Positions 16,944 through 26,500 of a DNA stretch of 56,171 nucleotides are shown in pieces. The stretch's first letter is position 1. Each line of letters opens with the position of its first letter. Source of the stretch: Thermoplasmata archaeon. GTDB taxonomy: Archaea; Thermoplasmatota; Thermoplasmata; UBA10834. Made by a program: the position numbers and the translations under genes. The notes below the pieces were generated by a model. The model did no database searches. It was not told the origin of the DNA and saw nothing but the letters and a program-made list of their open reading frames with translations. Location of the stretch: positions 1-56,171 of the forward strand of contig JAEHCM010000008.1 in assembly GCA_020696365.1 (NCBI GenBank), read 5' to 3'.

Positions 16944-17132
16944 ATGGCGGAACAGAGGAAGAGGAAGTACAACGACGAACAGAGCCTGGAAGAGCTCTGC
17001 AGAAGTTTCCTCATATACAGAGAGGACGACGACGGCGCGGCGATAGAGTACTGCAAGGGCTTTCTCAAGGTGCTTTCGAAGAAGGACGTCAAGACAGGAG
17101 CCGTTCTATCTTCTCTTTCAAAGCCTCACTGA
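16944..17132 (+). CDS. Small hypothetical protein
   Basis: A 62-residue charged, helical protein (EQRKRKYNDEQSLEELCRSFL, EDDDGAAIEYCKGFLKVLSKKDVK). Third-codon GC bias matches neighbours through most of its length. A TATA box (GTATTATAAAGG, 16891-16902) lies about 47 bp upstream. Its last 44 nt overlap the end of the convergent gatE. I do not recognise the family. It could be a real small gene or a chance frame; the codon bias and promoter favour a gene. Confidence 0.5.
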   Translation: MAEQRKRKYNDEQSLEELCRSFLIYREDDDGAAIEYCKGFLKVLSKKDVKTGAVLSSLSKPH

Positions 17133-18972
17133 TGACTTGGCCGTCCACTTTTCCACGAAGCTCCTTCATCACCACACCCATGAGTGGGCCGAGACTCGCC
17201 GCGCCGCGCTCTCTGATGAACTCCTCACGCTCTGTGACGATGCGCTCGCAGAGGGCATCGAGGGTTTCCTTGTCGACGGTTCCAACGCCGATGTGCTCGA
17301 CCGCCTTGGAGACATCGTATGACCCGTTCCTGACCATCCACGCCAGAAGCTCAGGGACGGCCTCCTTCGCGAAGACCCCCTCGCGGAACTGAGTCATGAG
17401 GGCTCTGAGCAGCTCGACGTCCAACCTCGCGACGGACAGACCCGCCTTCTCCAGCTCGGGGAACGTGTGGATGTACACCCTCGCGACGACCTGCGCGTTT
17501 CCCAAGGACTTAGCAAGGAGCTCGAACTCGTCGTCATATCCGGAGTTCATGAGGGCGTCGGCCTGGCTCTTGCTCAACCCGAAGTCCTTCACGAACCTGG
17601 CGACCGTCTCCTCGGGTAGCTCGGGCATGTTCAGCCTGATGCTCTCCAATACTTCGCCGTCCACTCTGATCGGCCGTACATCGGTCTCGGGATACATCCT
17701 ATCCTTACCTGGAAGAGGCCTGCTGTATACGGACTTGCCGTCCGGGAGCGGATCTCTCGTCTCCTCTGGCACGCCGTCCAGCCCGGCGTTAGCTCGGTCG
17801 ACCGCTCTGACAAGCGCGGCATGCGCGCGTTCGGCATCGTCGGCGATCAGCACGAACGCGTCCTCCTCACCCACCTTCAAGGCGCCCCTGATCAGCTCGA
17901 CCTCCTTGTCTGTTATCCCATATCCTGGCAGCTCGTCCGAATGGAACAGGCCCTTCACCCCGGAGACGCGCGCGTGTGCAGCGAGCTCTGCACCGAGCCG
18001 GCTCACGCCGTCCTCTGTCCGAGACAGCGTGTTCGCGAACTTCGGAAGCTTGACGGTCAGAACCTTCCCGCCCGACCCGATGGCCGAGGCGATGACCCCG
18101 CACTCGGAGCCTGTAAGGAGTTGTGTAAGATCCGTGACCTCGGCAGACGCCTTCCCAGCGCCCCGTCGTCTAAGGAGGTCCTTGACCTCCAGGAGCGCGA
18201 GCTGGCGCTTGACCTCCTCTTCGACATACACCGGCAGGAGTCTGAGTTCCTGGACGCCCTTCACCTCCACGCGCGCGCCACCCGAGATAGATATGTTCAG
18301 GTCTTCGCGTATAGTGCCGATGCCGCGCCTCACCTTCCGGGTGGCTCTCAGCAGAGAGCCCAACCGAAGCGCGACCTGCCGAGCCCCCTCGGGCGTGCTG
18401 ATGTCGGGCCCCGTAGCGATTTCGATGAGTGGAATGCCTAGCCGGTCCAGCCGATACGTGACCTCCGACCCCTGCTCGGATATCTTCCTGGCCGCATCCT
18501 CTTCGAGGCAGACAGACAGGATGGATATCCTGTTGCCGGACATCTCCAGAAGGCCGTTGGTTGCGACCAACGCCGTACGCTGGAAACCGCAGGTGTTGGA
18601 GCCGTCTATGACTATCTTCCGCATGAAATGGATCTCATCCACCGGTGTCGCGTTGAGAAGAAAGGTCATCTCCATGGCCGCTCCGATGGCCATCTTATTG
18701 GCGTCGTGGGGGGGCTCCTCGTCCGCTTCGACGAGGCACGAACAACTGACGGACTGATACCTGAACTGCAGCTTCCGCTCGGCCTCTTCGAGCGCCGCCC
18801 TGTCGATCTCACCCATCTCACTCTGGGTCGGCCTGAGCATCCGGACGAACTCCTGTCTGTGGTCGTCCACGAGGGTCGAGTCGCAGTCGCAGAACAGTTT
18901 CCCGGTGTTGAGCTGCTGGTGGATCTCGAGACCGACCCTAAGGCCGAGTGTGCGATAGTCCACTTCAGACAC
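17089..18972 (-). CDS. gatE: Glutamyl-tRNA(Gln) amidotransferase subunit E
   Basis: The 627-residue protein opens with YRTLGLRVGLEIHQQLNTGKLFC, the GatB/GatE start, and keeps the cradle-domain motifs EDLNISISGGARVEVKGVQEL and YPETDVRPI. It has the extra AspRS-like insertion of GatE (about residues 270-400, with ELAAHARVSGVKGLFHSDELPGYG) and a C-terminal YqeY-like tail. GatDE converts Glu-tRNA(Gln) to Gln-tRNA(Gln) and is archaeal-specific. It overlaps the upstream gatD stop by 8 nt. Confidence 0.96.
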   Translation of the reverse strand: MSEVDYRTLGLRVGLEIHQQLNTGKLFCDCDSTLVDDHRQEFVRMLRPTQSEMGEIDRAALEEAERKLQFRYQSVSCSCLVEADEEPPHDANKMAIGAAMEMTFLLNATPVDEIHFMRKIVIDGSNTCGFQRTALVATNGLLEMSGNRISILSVCLEEDAARKISEQGSEVTYRLDRLGIPLIEIATGPDISTPEGARQVALRLGSLLRATRKVRRGIGTIREDLNISISGGARVEVKGVQELRLLPVYVEEEVKRQLALLEVKDLLRRRGAGKASAEVTDLTQLLTGSECGVIASAIGSGGKVLTVKLPKFANTLSRTEDGVSRLGAELAAHARVSGVKGLFHSDELPGYGITDKEVELIRGALKVGEEDAFVLIADDAERAHAALVRAVDRANAGLDGVPEETRDPLPDGKSVYSRPLPGKDRMYPETDVRPIRVDGEVLESIRLNMPELPEETVARFVKDFGLSKSQADALMNSGYDDEFELLAKSLGNAQVVARVYIHTFPELEKAGLSVARLDVELLRALMTQFREGVFAKEAVPELLAWMVRNGSYDVSKAVEHIGVGTVDKETLDALCERIVTEREEFIRERGAASLGPLMGVVMKELRGKVDGQVISEALKEKIERLLS

Positions 18973-20311
18973 TTCTCCTCGCCGTGATCTCTCCTGCGAT
19001 GTCAGTGAGCATGATATCTCTGACTTCTGAGGGGTCGTCGCTCTGCCCCAGCGCCCACATGAGCTTCACATAGGCGGTCTCCGGAAGCATGTCGCCGAGC
19101 GGCACCACACCCGCAGACAGCATATCGCGGCCCGTCGAATACACGTTGAGGTTGACCGCCCCGAACAGACATTGCGTAGTTGCCATGACCTGCACCCCTT
19201 GTTTCACCGCCTTGCCAAGGGACTCGATCAGCTTCTCCGACACGTGACCCAGACCGGTTCCGGCGATCACCACACCCTCGACGTTGCCAGCGATCATGTC
19301 GAAATGCTCAGGCTCGAAGCCCGGGTAGAAGTGTAGCATGCTGACCTTCGAGTTCATCTTCTCCCTGACCTCGACCGGTCCAGCCACGCGCCTCGAGTAT
19401 TCGGAGGCGTAGACTATCTCTCCGCCCTCGACGTGAGCTATCGGCTCGACGTTGACGCTCCTGAATGCATCGCGTCTCGACGCGTGCAGCTTCCTGACCT
19501 TCGTCCCCCTGTGGACGACGCAGCTCGTATCCGACACGCTGCTGTGCATCGCGACCACGACCTCGCCGATATCACTCTCGACGCAGATGCGGGCTGCGGC
19601 AAGAAGGTTCATAGTGGCGTCGGAGGACGGCCGGTCGGACGAGCGCTGCGACCCGACACATACGACTGGCCCTGTGAGGCTCTTGAGCATGAACGACAAA
19701 GCGGCGGAGGTGAACCCCATCGTGTCCGTGCCGTGGGGGATGATCACACCCGAGGCTCCGTGGTTGAGCTCGTCCGCCGCAGCCTTTGCCAGCTCCTGCC
19801 AGTGTAAGACCTCCATGTTCTCGCTGTATATCGAACAGAGCACCTTGGCCTTCACGTCGCATAGGTCCATCAGCTCCGGCACCGAGAACACCAGCTCCTC
19901 AGCGGACTTGGCAGGATGCACCGCCCCGGTTCGGTAGTCCACATATGATGCGATCGTTCCACCCGTCCCGAGGAACGACACGTCCTTCTTCTCCGAATCG
20001 GGAGGCATGACCCGCTTGACGGACGACTTGGACTGCTTCTTGGATATGAGTTTCACGGAAGCTCCTTTCTCGACGGACAGTCCGACATTGTATCCGCTGG
20101 AGAGTTTGAGTGTGATAATATCGTGGCCGCTGAAGTCGTGGTGAGGCATCAGCGTCCCCTGATGGACCTGCCTGTCCAAGGCGACCTCGACCTCGTCACC
20201 GACATCGGCTCCCGCCTCAGACAGTAGTTGACCGGCTCGGCCAGGATATCTCATGGTGCCGTAGATGGGATTTGTCGCATTAAATGATTTGCTGGCACCA
20301 GCGACAGCCAT
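18965..20311 (-). CDS. gatD: Glutamyl-tRNA(Gln) amidotransferase subunit D
   Basis: The 448-residue protein has a small N-terminal beta domain (DVGDEVEVALDRQVHQGTLMP) and an asparaginase-type glutaminase. Catalytic motifs are FLGTGGTIASYVDYRTGAV with the first Thr nucleophile, and IIPHGTDTMGFTSAALSFML with the second Thr and Asp, followed by the conserved Lys in RRGTKVRKLH. GatD releases ammonia from glutamine for GatE. AGGGG lies 7 nt before the ATG. gatD and gatE form a two-gene operon divergent from purD. Confidence 0.96.
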   Translation of the reverse strand: MAVAGASKSFNATNPIYGTMRYPGRAGQLLSEAGADVGDEVEVALDRQVHQGTLMPHHDFSGHDIITLKLSSGYNVGLSVEKGASVKLISKKQSKSSVKRVMPPDSEKKDVSFLGTGGTIASYVDYRTGAVHPAKSAEELVFSVPELMDLCDVKAKVLCSIYSENMEVLHWQELAKAAADELNHGASGVIIPHGTDTMGFTSAALSFMLKSLTGPVVCVGSQRSSDRPSSDATMNLLAAARICVESDIGEVVVAMHSSVSDTSCVVHRGTKVRKLHASRRDAFRSVNVEPIAHVEGGEIVYASEYSRRVAGPVEVREKMNSKVSMLHFYPGFEPEHFDMIAGNVEGVVIAGTGLGHVSEKLIESLGKAVKQGVQVMATTQCLFGAVNLNVYSTGRDMLSAGVVPLGDMLPETAYVKLMWALGQSDDPSEVRDIMLTDIAGEITARRSV

Positions 20312-20388
20312 CCTTCAACCCCTGCTCTCGACGATGCGAGAACAATGTACTTAAGATGTGAACTTGATGCACGGGTCAGGAGCATAGG

Positions 20389-21714
20389 ATGAAGATACTG
20401 GCTGTCGGAGGCGGGGGAAGGGAACACGCGATCGTCGAGGCGTTGGCGCGTTCCGGCGCGGACATCTATGTCTGCATGAAAAACAACAACCCGGGCATCG
20501 CCAAGAGAGCGAAGGACTGCCTCTTGGCGGAGGAGACCGACCTCCCGAAGGTGGTCGAGTATGCGATGGCGAAGGGTGTTTCCCTGGCGGTCATAGGGCC
20601 GGAGGCTCCTCTCGAGATCGGCATAGCCGACAAGCTGGAGGCGGCAGGGATACCCACCGCGAGCCCTACGGCGGCCGCCGCCAGGATAGAGACATCTAAG
20701 AGCTTCACCCGTCGCCTCATGGAGGAGCGACGCATGAACGGCCGGATCAGGTTCGTAGTTGCCGACGACATGGTCGCGGCAGGCAGAGCGATCGACGAGC
20801 TTGGAGAAAGCGTGGTCGTCAAACCCACAGGGCTGACCGGCGGAAAGGGCGTGAAGGTGTTCGGCGAGCACCTGATGTCCAGAAAGGATATACTCGCATA
20901 CGCCGGAGAGATATTCGATAAGAGGATAGGCGGGAGCGCACAGCTGGTCATCGAGGAGAAACTGGTGGGCGAGGAGTTCACACTGCAGGCTTTCTGTGAC
21001 GGATCGAGATTAGCACCCATGCCGGCCGTCCAGGACCACAAGCGTGCGTTCGAAGGGGACACTGGCCCGAACACGGGCGGCATGGGATCATATTCTCAGG
21101 CGGATGGTTTGCTCCCGTTCCTGAGCAGGAGCGATTACGATGACGCCGTCGACATCATGCGCAATGTTGTCGGGGCTTTGCGGGAGATGGGGACGGAATA
21201 CAAGGGAACCCTATACGGCCAGTTCATGCTCACAAAGGAAGGCCCCAAGGTCATCGAGTTCAACGCGAGGTTCGGGGACCCGGAGGCGATGAATGTTCTG
21301 TCGATAATCGACAGCGACTTCGCCGGCATATGCGAGAAGATGGCTGGTGGAGGCGTATCCCCAAAGGATGCCGGTTTCGCGCCCAGGTCGACCGTGTGCA
21401 AGTACGTCGTCCCCGAAGGATACGGCACGAAGTCTATGGCCGGCGAGGAGATACGCATCGACGAGACGGCAATCGCAGGTGAGGGGGCCGTACTCTACTA
21501 CGCCAACGTTAACGAGAAGGATGGCAGACTCTACACGACCACATCCCGGTCGGCAGGTATAGTCGGTGTCGCCGACCAAATCGAGGATGCCGAGGCCATC
21601 GCGGAGAACGCCATACGGCACGTTTCCGGGAGGATAGCGGTCCGACACGACATCGGCAAGAAGGACGTCCTCGATGCTAGGGTTCGCCACATGCGTGAGG
21701 TAAGGGAGGGGTAG
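20389..21714 (+). CDS. purD: Phosphoribosylamine-glycine ligase
   Basis: The 441-residue ATP-grasp enzyme starts KILAVGGGGREHAI, the N-domain of GAR synthetase, and has VVKPTGLTGGKGVKVF, the ATP-grasp lysine and glycine loop, EEFTLQAFCDG and VIEFNARFGDPEAMN, the metal-binding segment. It catalyses the second step of purine synthesis. Length is normal. GGAGCATAGG precedes the ATG. It is followed after 3 nt by the translin gene, so the two form an operon. Confidence 0.95.
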   Translation: MKILAVGGGGREHAIVEALARSGADIYVCMKNNNPGIAKRAKDCLLAEETDLPKVVEYAMAKGVSLAVIGPEAPLEIGIADKLEAAGIPTASPTAAAARIETSKSFTRRLMEERRMNGRIRFVVADDMVAAGRAIDELGESVVVKPTGLTGGKGVKVFGEHLMSRKDILAYAGEIFDKRIGGSAQLVIEEKLVGEEFTLQAFCDGSRLAPMPAVQDHKRAFEGDTGPNTGGMGSYSQADGLLPFLSRSDYDDAVDIMRNVVGALREMGTEYKGTLYGQFMLTKEGPKVIEFNARFGDPEAMNVLSIIDSDFAGICEKMAGGGVSPKDAGFAPRSTVCKYVVPEGYGTKSMAGEEIRIDETAIAGEGAVLYYANVNEKDGRLYTTTSRSAGIVGVADQIEDAEAIAENAIRHVSGRIAVRHDIGKKDVLDARVRHMREVREG

Positions 21715-21717
21715 CAC

Positions 21718-22344
21718 ATGAACAATCTCGAATCAGTCATCGCTAGAATCGAAGCCGAGCTCGATGAGAAGGATCAGATAAGGGAGATAGCGCTCAAGTC
21801 CTCGAGAGCGGTCGTGCGCCTCTCCGGCTCTGTGCTGAAGGGACTCCATAGACGGGAGGACGTGAAGGGTCAACTCGCCGACCTGAAGGACGAGGCTTCC
21901 AGGCTGTCCGGCCTCCTCGGGGAGCACCCGGACCTCACGCGAACAGGATATGTGGTGAGCGCATTTCAGGAGTACGCGGAGGTGGGGATAGTGATATCGC
22001 TCCTCGAGAGGGACGACGTGCCCATGCCGGAGGAGCTAGGTATCGGCAGCGCTCCGTACCTGCTCGCCCTCGGGGACGTCGTCGGCGAGCTGAGGAGGTT
22101 CGCCCTCGAGGAGCTCAGGAGGGGGAATGCAGACCAGGCGAGTCACTTCCTCGATAGGATGGAGGACCTCTACTACGCGCTGATACGGTTCGACTATCCC
22201 GACGCAATCGCCGCGGTCAAGCACAAGCAGGACGTCGCGCGCAGCCTTTTGGAGAAGACCAGAGGAGATGTCGCCATAGCCGTCAGCACACGGCGCCTGC
22301 ACGACAAGCTGGAGGAGCTCCTGAGCAAGTCGGACCAGGGCTGA
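21718..22344 (+). CDS. Translin family protein
   Basis: The 208-residue all-helical protein matches archaeal translin (COG2178): an N-terminal helix pair with KDQIREIALKSSRAVVRLSGSVLKGLHR, a middle QEYAEVGIVISLLE containing the conserved acidic position, LALGDVVGELRRFALEELRRGN, and the C-terminal FDYPDAIAAVKHKQDVARSLLEKTRGDV. Translin/TRAX proteins bind or cut small RNA; the acidic residues suggest the archaeal nuclease-competent form. Its operon with purD is tight but shows no obvious functional link. Confidence 0.87.
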   Translation: MNNLESVIARIEAELDEKDQIREIALKSSRAVVRLSGSVLKGLHRREDVKGQLADLKDEASRLSGLLGEHPDLTRTGYVVSAFQEYAEVGIVISLLERDDVPMPEELGIGSAPYLLALGDVVGELRRFALEELRRGNADQASHFLDRMEDLYYALIRFDYPDAIAAVKHKQDVARSLLEKTRGDVAIAVSTRRLHDKLEELLSKSDQG

Positions 22345-22353
22345 CAGGCCCGA

Positions 22354-22680
22354 TCAGGAGAAGTGCTTCTTCAGCACCGACTCTATGTTGGCCTTCGGGT
22401 GCGCACCCGTGAGCCGCTCGACCTGCTGTCCATCCTTGAAGAATATCAGTGTCGGGATGCTGTTGATGCTCAGTGACATCGCGGTCTTCGACGCCTCGTC
22501 GGTGTTGAGCTTGGCGAACACGACCTTTCCTTCGTAGTCCTTCGCGAGGGCTTCGAACGTCGGCGCGACCATCTTGCACGGGCCGCACCATGGCGCCCAA
22601 CAATCAATCACAAGCTTGGGCGAACTCTCGACCGTCTTATCGAAGTTCGCGTCTGAAAGGTTGACAATGTTCTCGGACAA
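22354..22680 (-). CDS. trxA: Thioredoxin
   Basis: A 108-residue thioredoxin with active site WAPWCGPCK, then VVFAKLNTDEASKTAMSLSINSIPTLIFFKDGQQV containing the cis-proline IPT motif. I place the start at TTG 22680: GGGAGCGAT lies 8 nt upstream and the product then has standard thioredoxin length. A longer ATG start at 22722 lies inside a TATA-like AAAATATGAT and adds 14 unrelated residues. The gene converges on the translin gene with a 9-bp gap. Confidence 0.9.
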   Translation of the reverse strand: MSENIVNLSDANFDKTVESSPKLVIDCWAPWCGPCKMVAPTFEALAKDYEGKVVFAKLNTDEASKTAMSLSINSIPTLIFFKDGQQVERLTGAHPKANIESVLKKHFS

Positions 22681-22766
22681 GGTAATCGCTCCCTGACGGA
22701 CCACTGGAGAAGACTGAATCATATTTTAGACTATCCCCGCTCTCGGACCCGCTGTCAGGAGGACGG

Positions 22767-23573
22767 TCACTTCTTCTTGCGTGCCGGCTTCTGCAGGTAT
22801 GTGAGGAACGTGAAAACGAACATGATTATGACCCCGACCGTCAGCACCGCCCCGATCGGATTGCTCTCCTTGCCGATGTAGACGGTCAGGGTGTAGACGT
22901 TGTTCCCGCTGCTGAACTCCACCAAATCGTCCACGTCGTCCAGCACCACCTTCACCGTGTGCTCCCCACTGCCCACATTGAGCCAGGTCCAGTTGTACGT
23001 CAGTTCCTTGCTCCCGCCGGCTGGGATGTCGAAGACCAGCTTGCCGAGGTATGTGTCATCGACGTAGAACTTCGCGGTCACGTTCTCCGCCTCGACGGAT
23101 CCCACGTTGTACACGGTGGCAGTTATGATGATCGGGTCCACGACCTCGATCTCGAACTCCTTCACCTTGTCGACTTCGTCTCCGGTCGCAGGGTCCTTCG
23201 AAGTTACATTGAAATTCATCTTGATCGTCTGGCCGGCCTCGCCCGGCATTGTCACGTTGAACCTGAACACGCCACTGTTCGACGAGCCCGTGGACGGCGT
23301 CACAGAGGAGCCAGTCTTGTTGTCGGCCACTATCTCCGCCTTGTACGTGAAGTTGCCCCCTACATCTCCTGCAGGGCCGCCGCTCACAGTCAGAGTGCAC
23401 GGAACCTTCTCGAGCTTCGCGGCGAACCCAGGTCCGTCGAACTGCAGCGCCAGGTCGCTGTACGCACTGGCGTTCTGCATGGACGGAATGGTCAAGAGCG
23501 CTGGGAAGGCGAGCGTCAGTATCAGAAGGGCGGACACGATGCCACGCCTGTTGTTAAGGCCGCTCGTCGTCAC
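22767..23573 (-). CDS. Membrane-anchored surface protein with CARDB-like domain
   Basis: A 268-residue type I surface protein: signal peptide (about residues 10-38, RRGIVSALLILTLAFPALLT with cleavage near ASAYS), one or two beta-sandwich domains, and a C-terminal membrane helix (IGAVLTVGVIIMFVFTFLTYL) followed by KPARKKK. The second domain (TATVYNVGSVEAENVTAKFYVDD) is the CARDB pattern for cell-adhesion-like modules. Several Asn-x-Ser/Thr sites are present. Its GTG overlaps the stop of the giant oligosaccharyltransferase gene (GTGA), with GAGGTGATA upstream, so the two are translated together; it may be an accessory or a substrate of that enzyme (inference). Confidence 0.82.
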   Translation of the reverse strand: MTTSGLNNRRGIVSALLILTLAFPALLTIPSMQNASAYSDLALQFDGPGFAAKLEKVPCTLTVSGGPAGDVGGNFTYKAEIVADNKTGSSVTPSTGSSNSGVFRFNVTMPGEAGQTIKMNFNVTSKDPATGDEVDKVKEFEIEVVDPIIITATVYNVGSVEAENVTAKFYVDDTYLGKLVFDIPAGGSKELTYNWTWLNVGSGEHTVKVVLDDVDDLVEFSSGNNVYTLTVYIGKESNPIGAVLTVGVIIMFVFTFLTYLQKPARKKK

Positions 23574-26500
23574 TGTATATCACCTCGCTTCTTCCTCGAT
23601 CCGCCGAGGCCTTTCCTGCGCCTCAGGATGAAGAACATACTCGCGAGTCCGACTATCGACAGGACGAGCCCGATGTTCACGTACAGACTGGAGGCGTCGT
23701 GATCGTACGAGACATCGTCGCGCTCGACCTCAAGGCCTCCGGGGCCGATGCTGACATCGGGCAGGAGTATCGGGACCGTGACCAGTGTCGCCTGGCCGGG
23801 GTCTTCGACCGACCAAACGGTCACCGTCGCCTCCGAGGTCGGATCCGGGTCTGTTCTTATCGCGGTGTATTCGACATACAGGTCAATCGTGCCCTGCATC
23901 TCCAGGGTCAGCTCCCCGACCACGTCATCGGAATCGGCATACATCAGGCGAGCGGCCCATCCGTGCTCGTTGAGAATCGCGAGGTTGGATATCTCTATCC
24001 CGAACCCGGCCTCCGTGTTGCCTGAGTTGAGGACGGTGATCTTCGTCCTCGTCATGTCCGAGGACACGGTATCTCCTTCCTCGGAGACCGTCAAGTCCGC
24101 ACTGTAGACCGGCTGGACCTTGACCATCAGCTGCAGGTCCGCCCTTGCGACCGAGGACGACTGCGATCGGACCAGGACCGGCACGGACGCGTTGCCCGCA
24201 GGTGCGGCGTCCAGGACGGTCACATGCGCAACGACCGTGACCGTGTTGCCGTTCGTGCCGAAATCGATGAACTGCGTCTCGGGGGCGAACACGACCTCGA
24301 ACTCGGCCCCCGAATAGGAGCACGTGTAATCGCCACCTATGTTCCCTGTATTCTCGACCGTGAACGAGTAGGTCACCGTCTCGCCCGGAGCCGCTGGAAG
24401 CGCGACCGACGCGTTCCACGAGACTGCTACCGACCGTGTGCTCTGTCGGTCGAGCGCGAGGTCGATATACACGTCATACGCGCCGACCTCGACGGGCGTC
24501 ATCGCGGAATATCCTATCGTCATGCCCGCCTCGGTCCTCTCGAGCTCCGAGGAGAGGACATACGATCCAGATGGCACGAGCACGGTAAAGTAACCCTGTG
24601 CGTCCGATACGACTTCCATCGACGCACCACCAGAGGAGATCGCGACCGTCGACGGGACGCCCGCATCCGATGCGGTCACTCTGCCTGAGAGATATTTCCC
24701 CTCTGACAGGATGACATCCATCGCCTTGAGGCTGTTCCTTGCCAGGTCCACGGTTCCCAAGAACACACGCTGGTCCTGGAGACGCTTGACTAGGATCGTG
24801 TACTCTCCCGGTTGCACCTGTGCGGAGAATCCTCCTGACGGATCGGTGTACACTGTGGCACCGAGGCCGTACTTGGTGTCCGGCGTTAGCGTGATCTGCG
24901 CCTGAGTGGGCATGCCGTCCGGTCCGAAGACCGTACCGCTGAAGGTCGTGTTATCGAGACGCATCTCGAGATAAGGTGTCAGAGCGACATCTGAGGATGT
25001 CACGCTTACCAGCTCGGAAGCGACATACTCGACATACAACGTACGACCGCCCACCAAGGCAGTCTCCTCGAGGAGGAACGAGATCTCGTAATCGCCTGCT
25101 GGCATCTCCAGGTTGAACGCGCCTGTCACGGTCGACTCCGTCGTGACCTGCGCGCCACCTGCAGCTGTCGCGGTGACCGCCACTGTGTCCGTGATGGGAG
25201 CGGAACCGATGTGGGCGACGCCCGACACGTCGTGTGCCTTCGACAGTATCATGTCAAACTGTCTGGAATCGAACGACACATCGGCCTGCAGCATGCCGAC
25301 GAAGAGTGACGCCCCCGTCATGCCCGATGCGTGTATATGGTAGGTCCCTGGCTGCACCCAGGCGGAGTACGAATACAGCGTGACCTCCACCGTGACATCC
25401 TCTGGCCCGCTGATGGATACTGATATGTCGTCCGCCGCGCCGAACACATTCCCGTGAACCTCTGCCCTCGCAATCACGGAGATGTCCAGGGCGATCGCCG
25501 CGCCCGACGGGGATATGACCGCCTCGGATTCGTGCTGAAGCCTCACGCCAGGTATGAGTCCGTAGTCCTGGTCAATCACGACCGTGTACTCGGACGGTGG
25601 AATCGACGCGGTGAAATAGCCGCCAATCCCGGTCTCGACCGTCACGGATTCGAGGGTGAACAGCGTCGGCTCGAAGATAATCTGGATGCCTCGCACTCCC
25701 ACGCCGTCGGCCGTCACACGTCCTGTCACCGTCACTGGGTCGGGCTCGGCTAACAGCTCCAGATTCTGCACCTCGTCCCCGAAGAGTGCGGAGAAGGTCC
25801 AGGACGAATACCCTGGCTCGCCGAGTGACACATAGAACCGGTTGCCCTCGAGGACCATCATCCTGTAGAGTGCATCGTCGCCCGACCTGAAGTAGTAGGT
25901 TCGCCCGTAGCTGTCAGTAGCGTGCATCAAGGTGTACGGGCTCATCTCGTCGGCGCCCATCGAGCCCGAGCTGTCTCCATCCTTCCATAGGTAGCCGGAC
26001 GCGATCACCGCGTCCTCGGCGTAAAGTCTGAGATCGGTGGTGTCACTATCGATCGAGATGCTGCCGGAGTACACTCCATTCCCCGCGATGGCCCAGTACA
26101 TGACGCCGTAGATCCCTGCCGGGAGACGGCCCTCCATCTCCCCCAGGGTGTTGGTCATGAACCTGACCCTCGTGCCGTCATCGGCGATGAATATCACTGG
26201 CGTCTCCTTAACCAGGCTTCCGGAGGGCGTCCTGCAGCTTATCTTGACCACGAACGACTGTTCTAGCGCGACCGTCACGGAGACACTGCTCTGAGAGTAG
26301 GTGTCAACCGATACGAACCCTGCGTAGTCTACTTCGCCTGTCGGGTAGACCGAGTAGAGCGTCCAGTATCCCCTAGGCACCTCCACCTCGACCCATCCGT
26401 ATTTGTCGGCCAAGCCGGACACGCTGTCCGGCGAGTAGTACTCGTTGGTCAAGCTGTAAGCGGCATAAGGCACAGGGCTGCCGTCCACGGTGACCCTAGC

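Noticed and set aside
17396..18757. 453-codon plus-strand frame
   Set aside because: Antisense to gatE; low-complexity Ser/Arg-rich product typical of a mirror frame.
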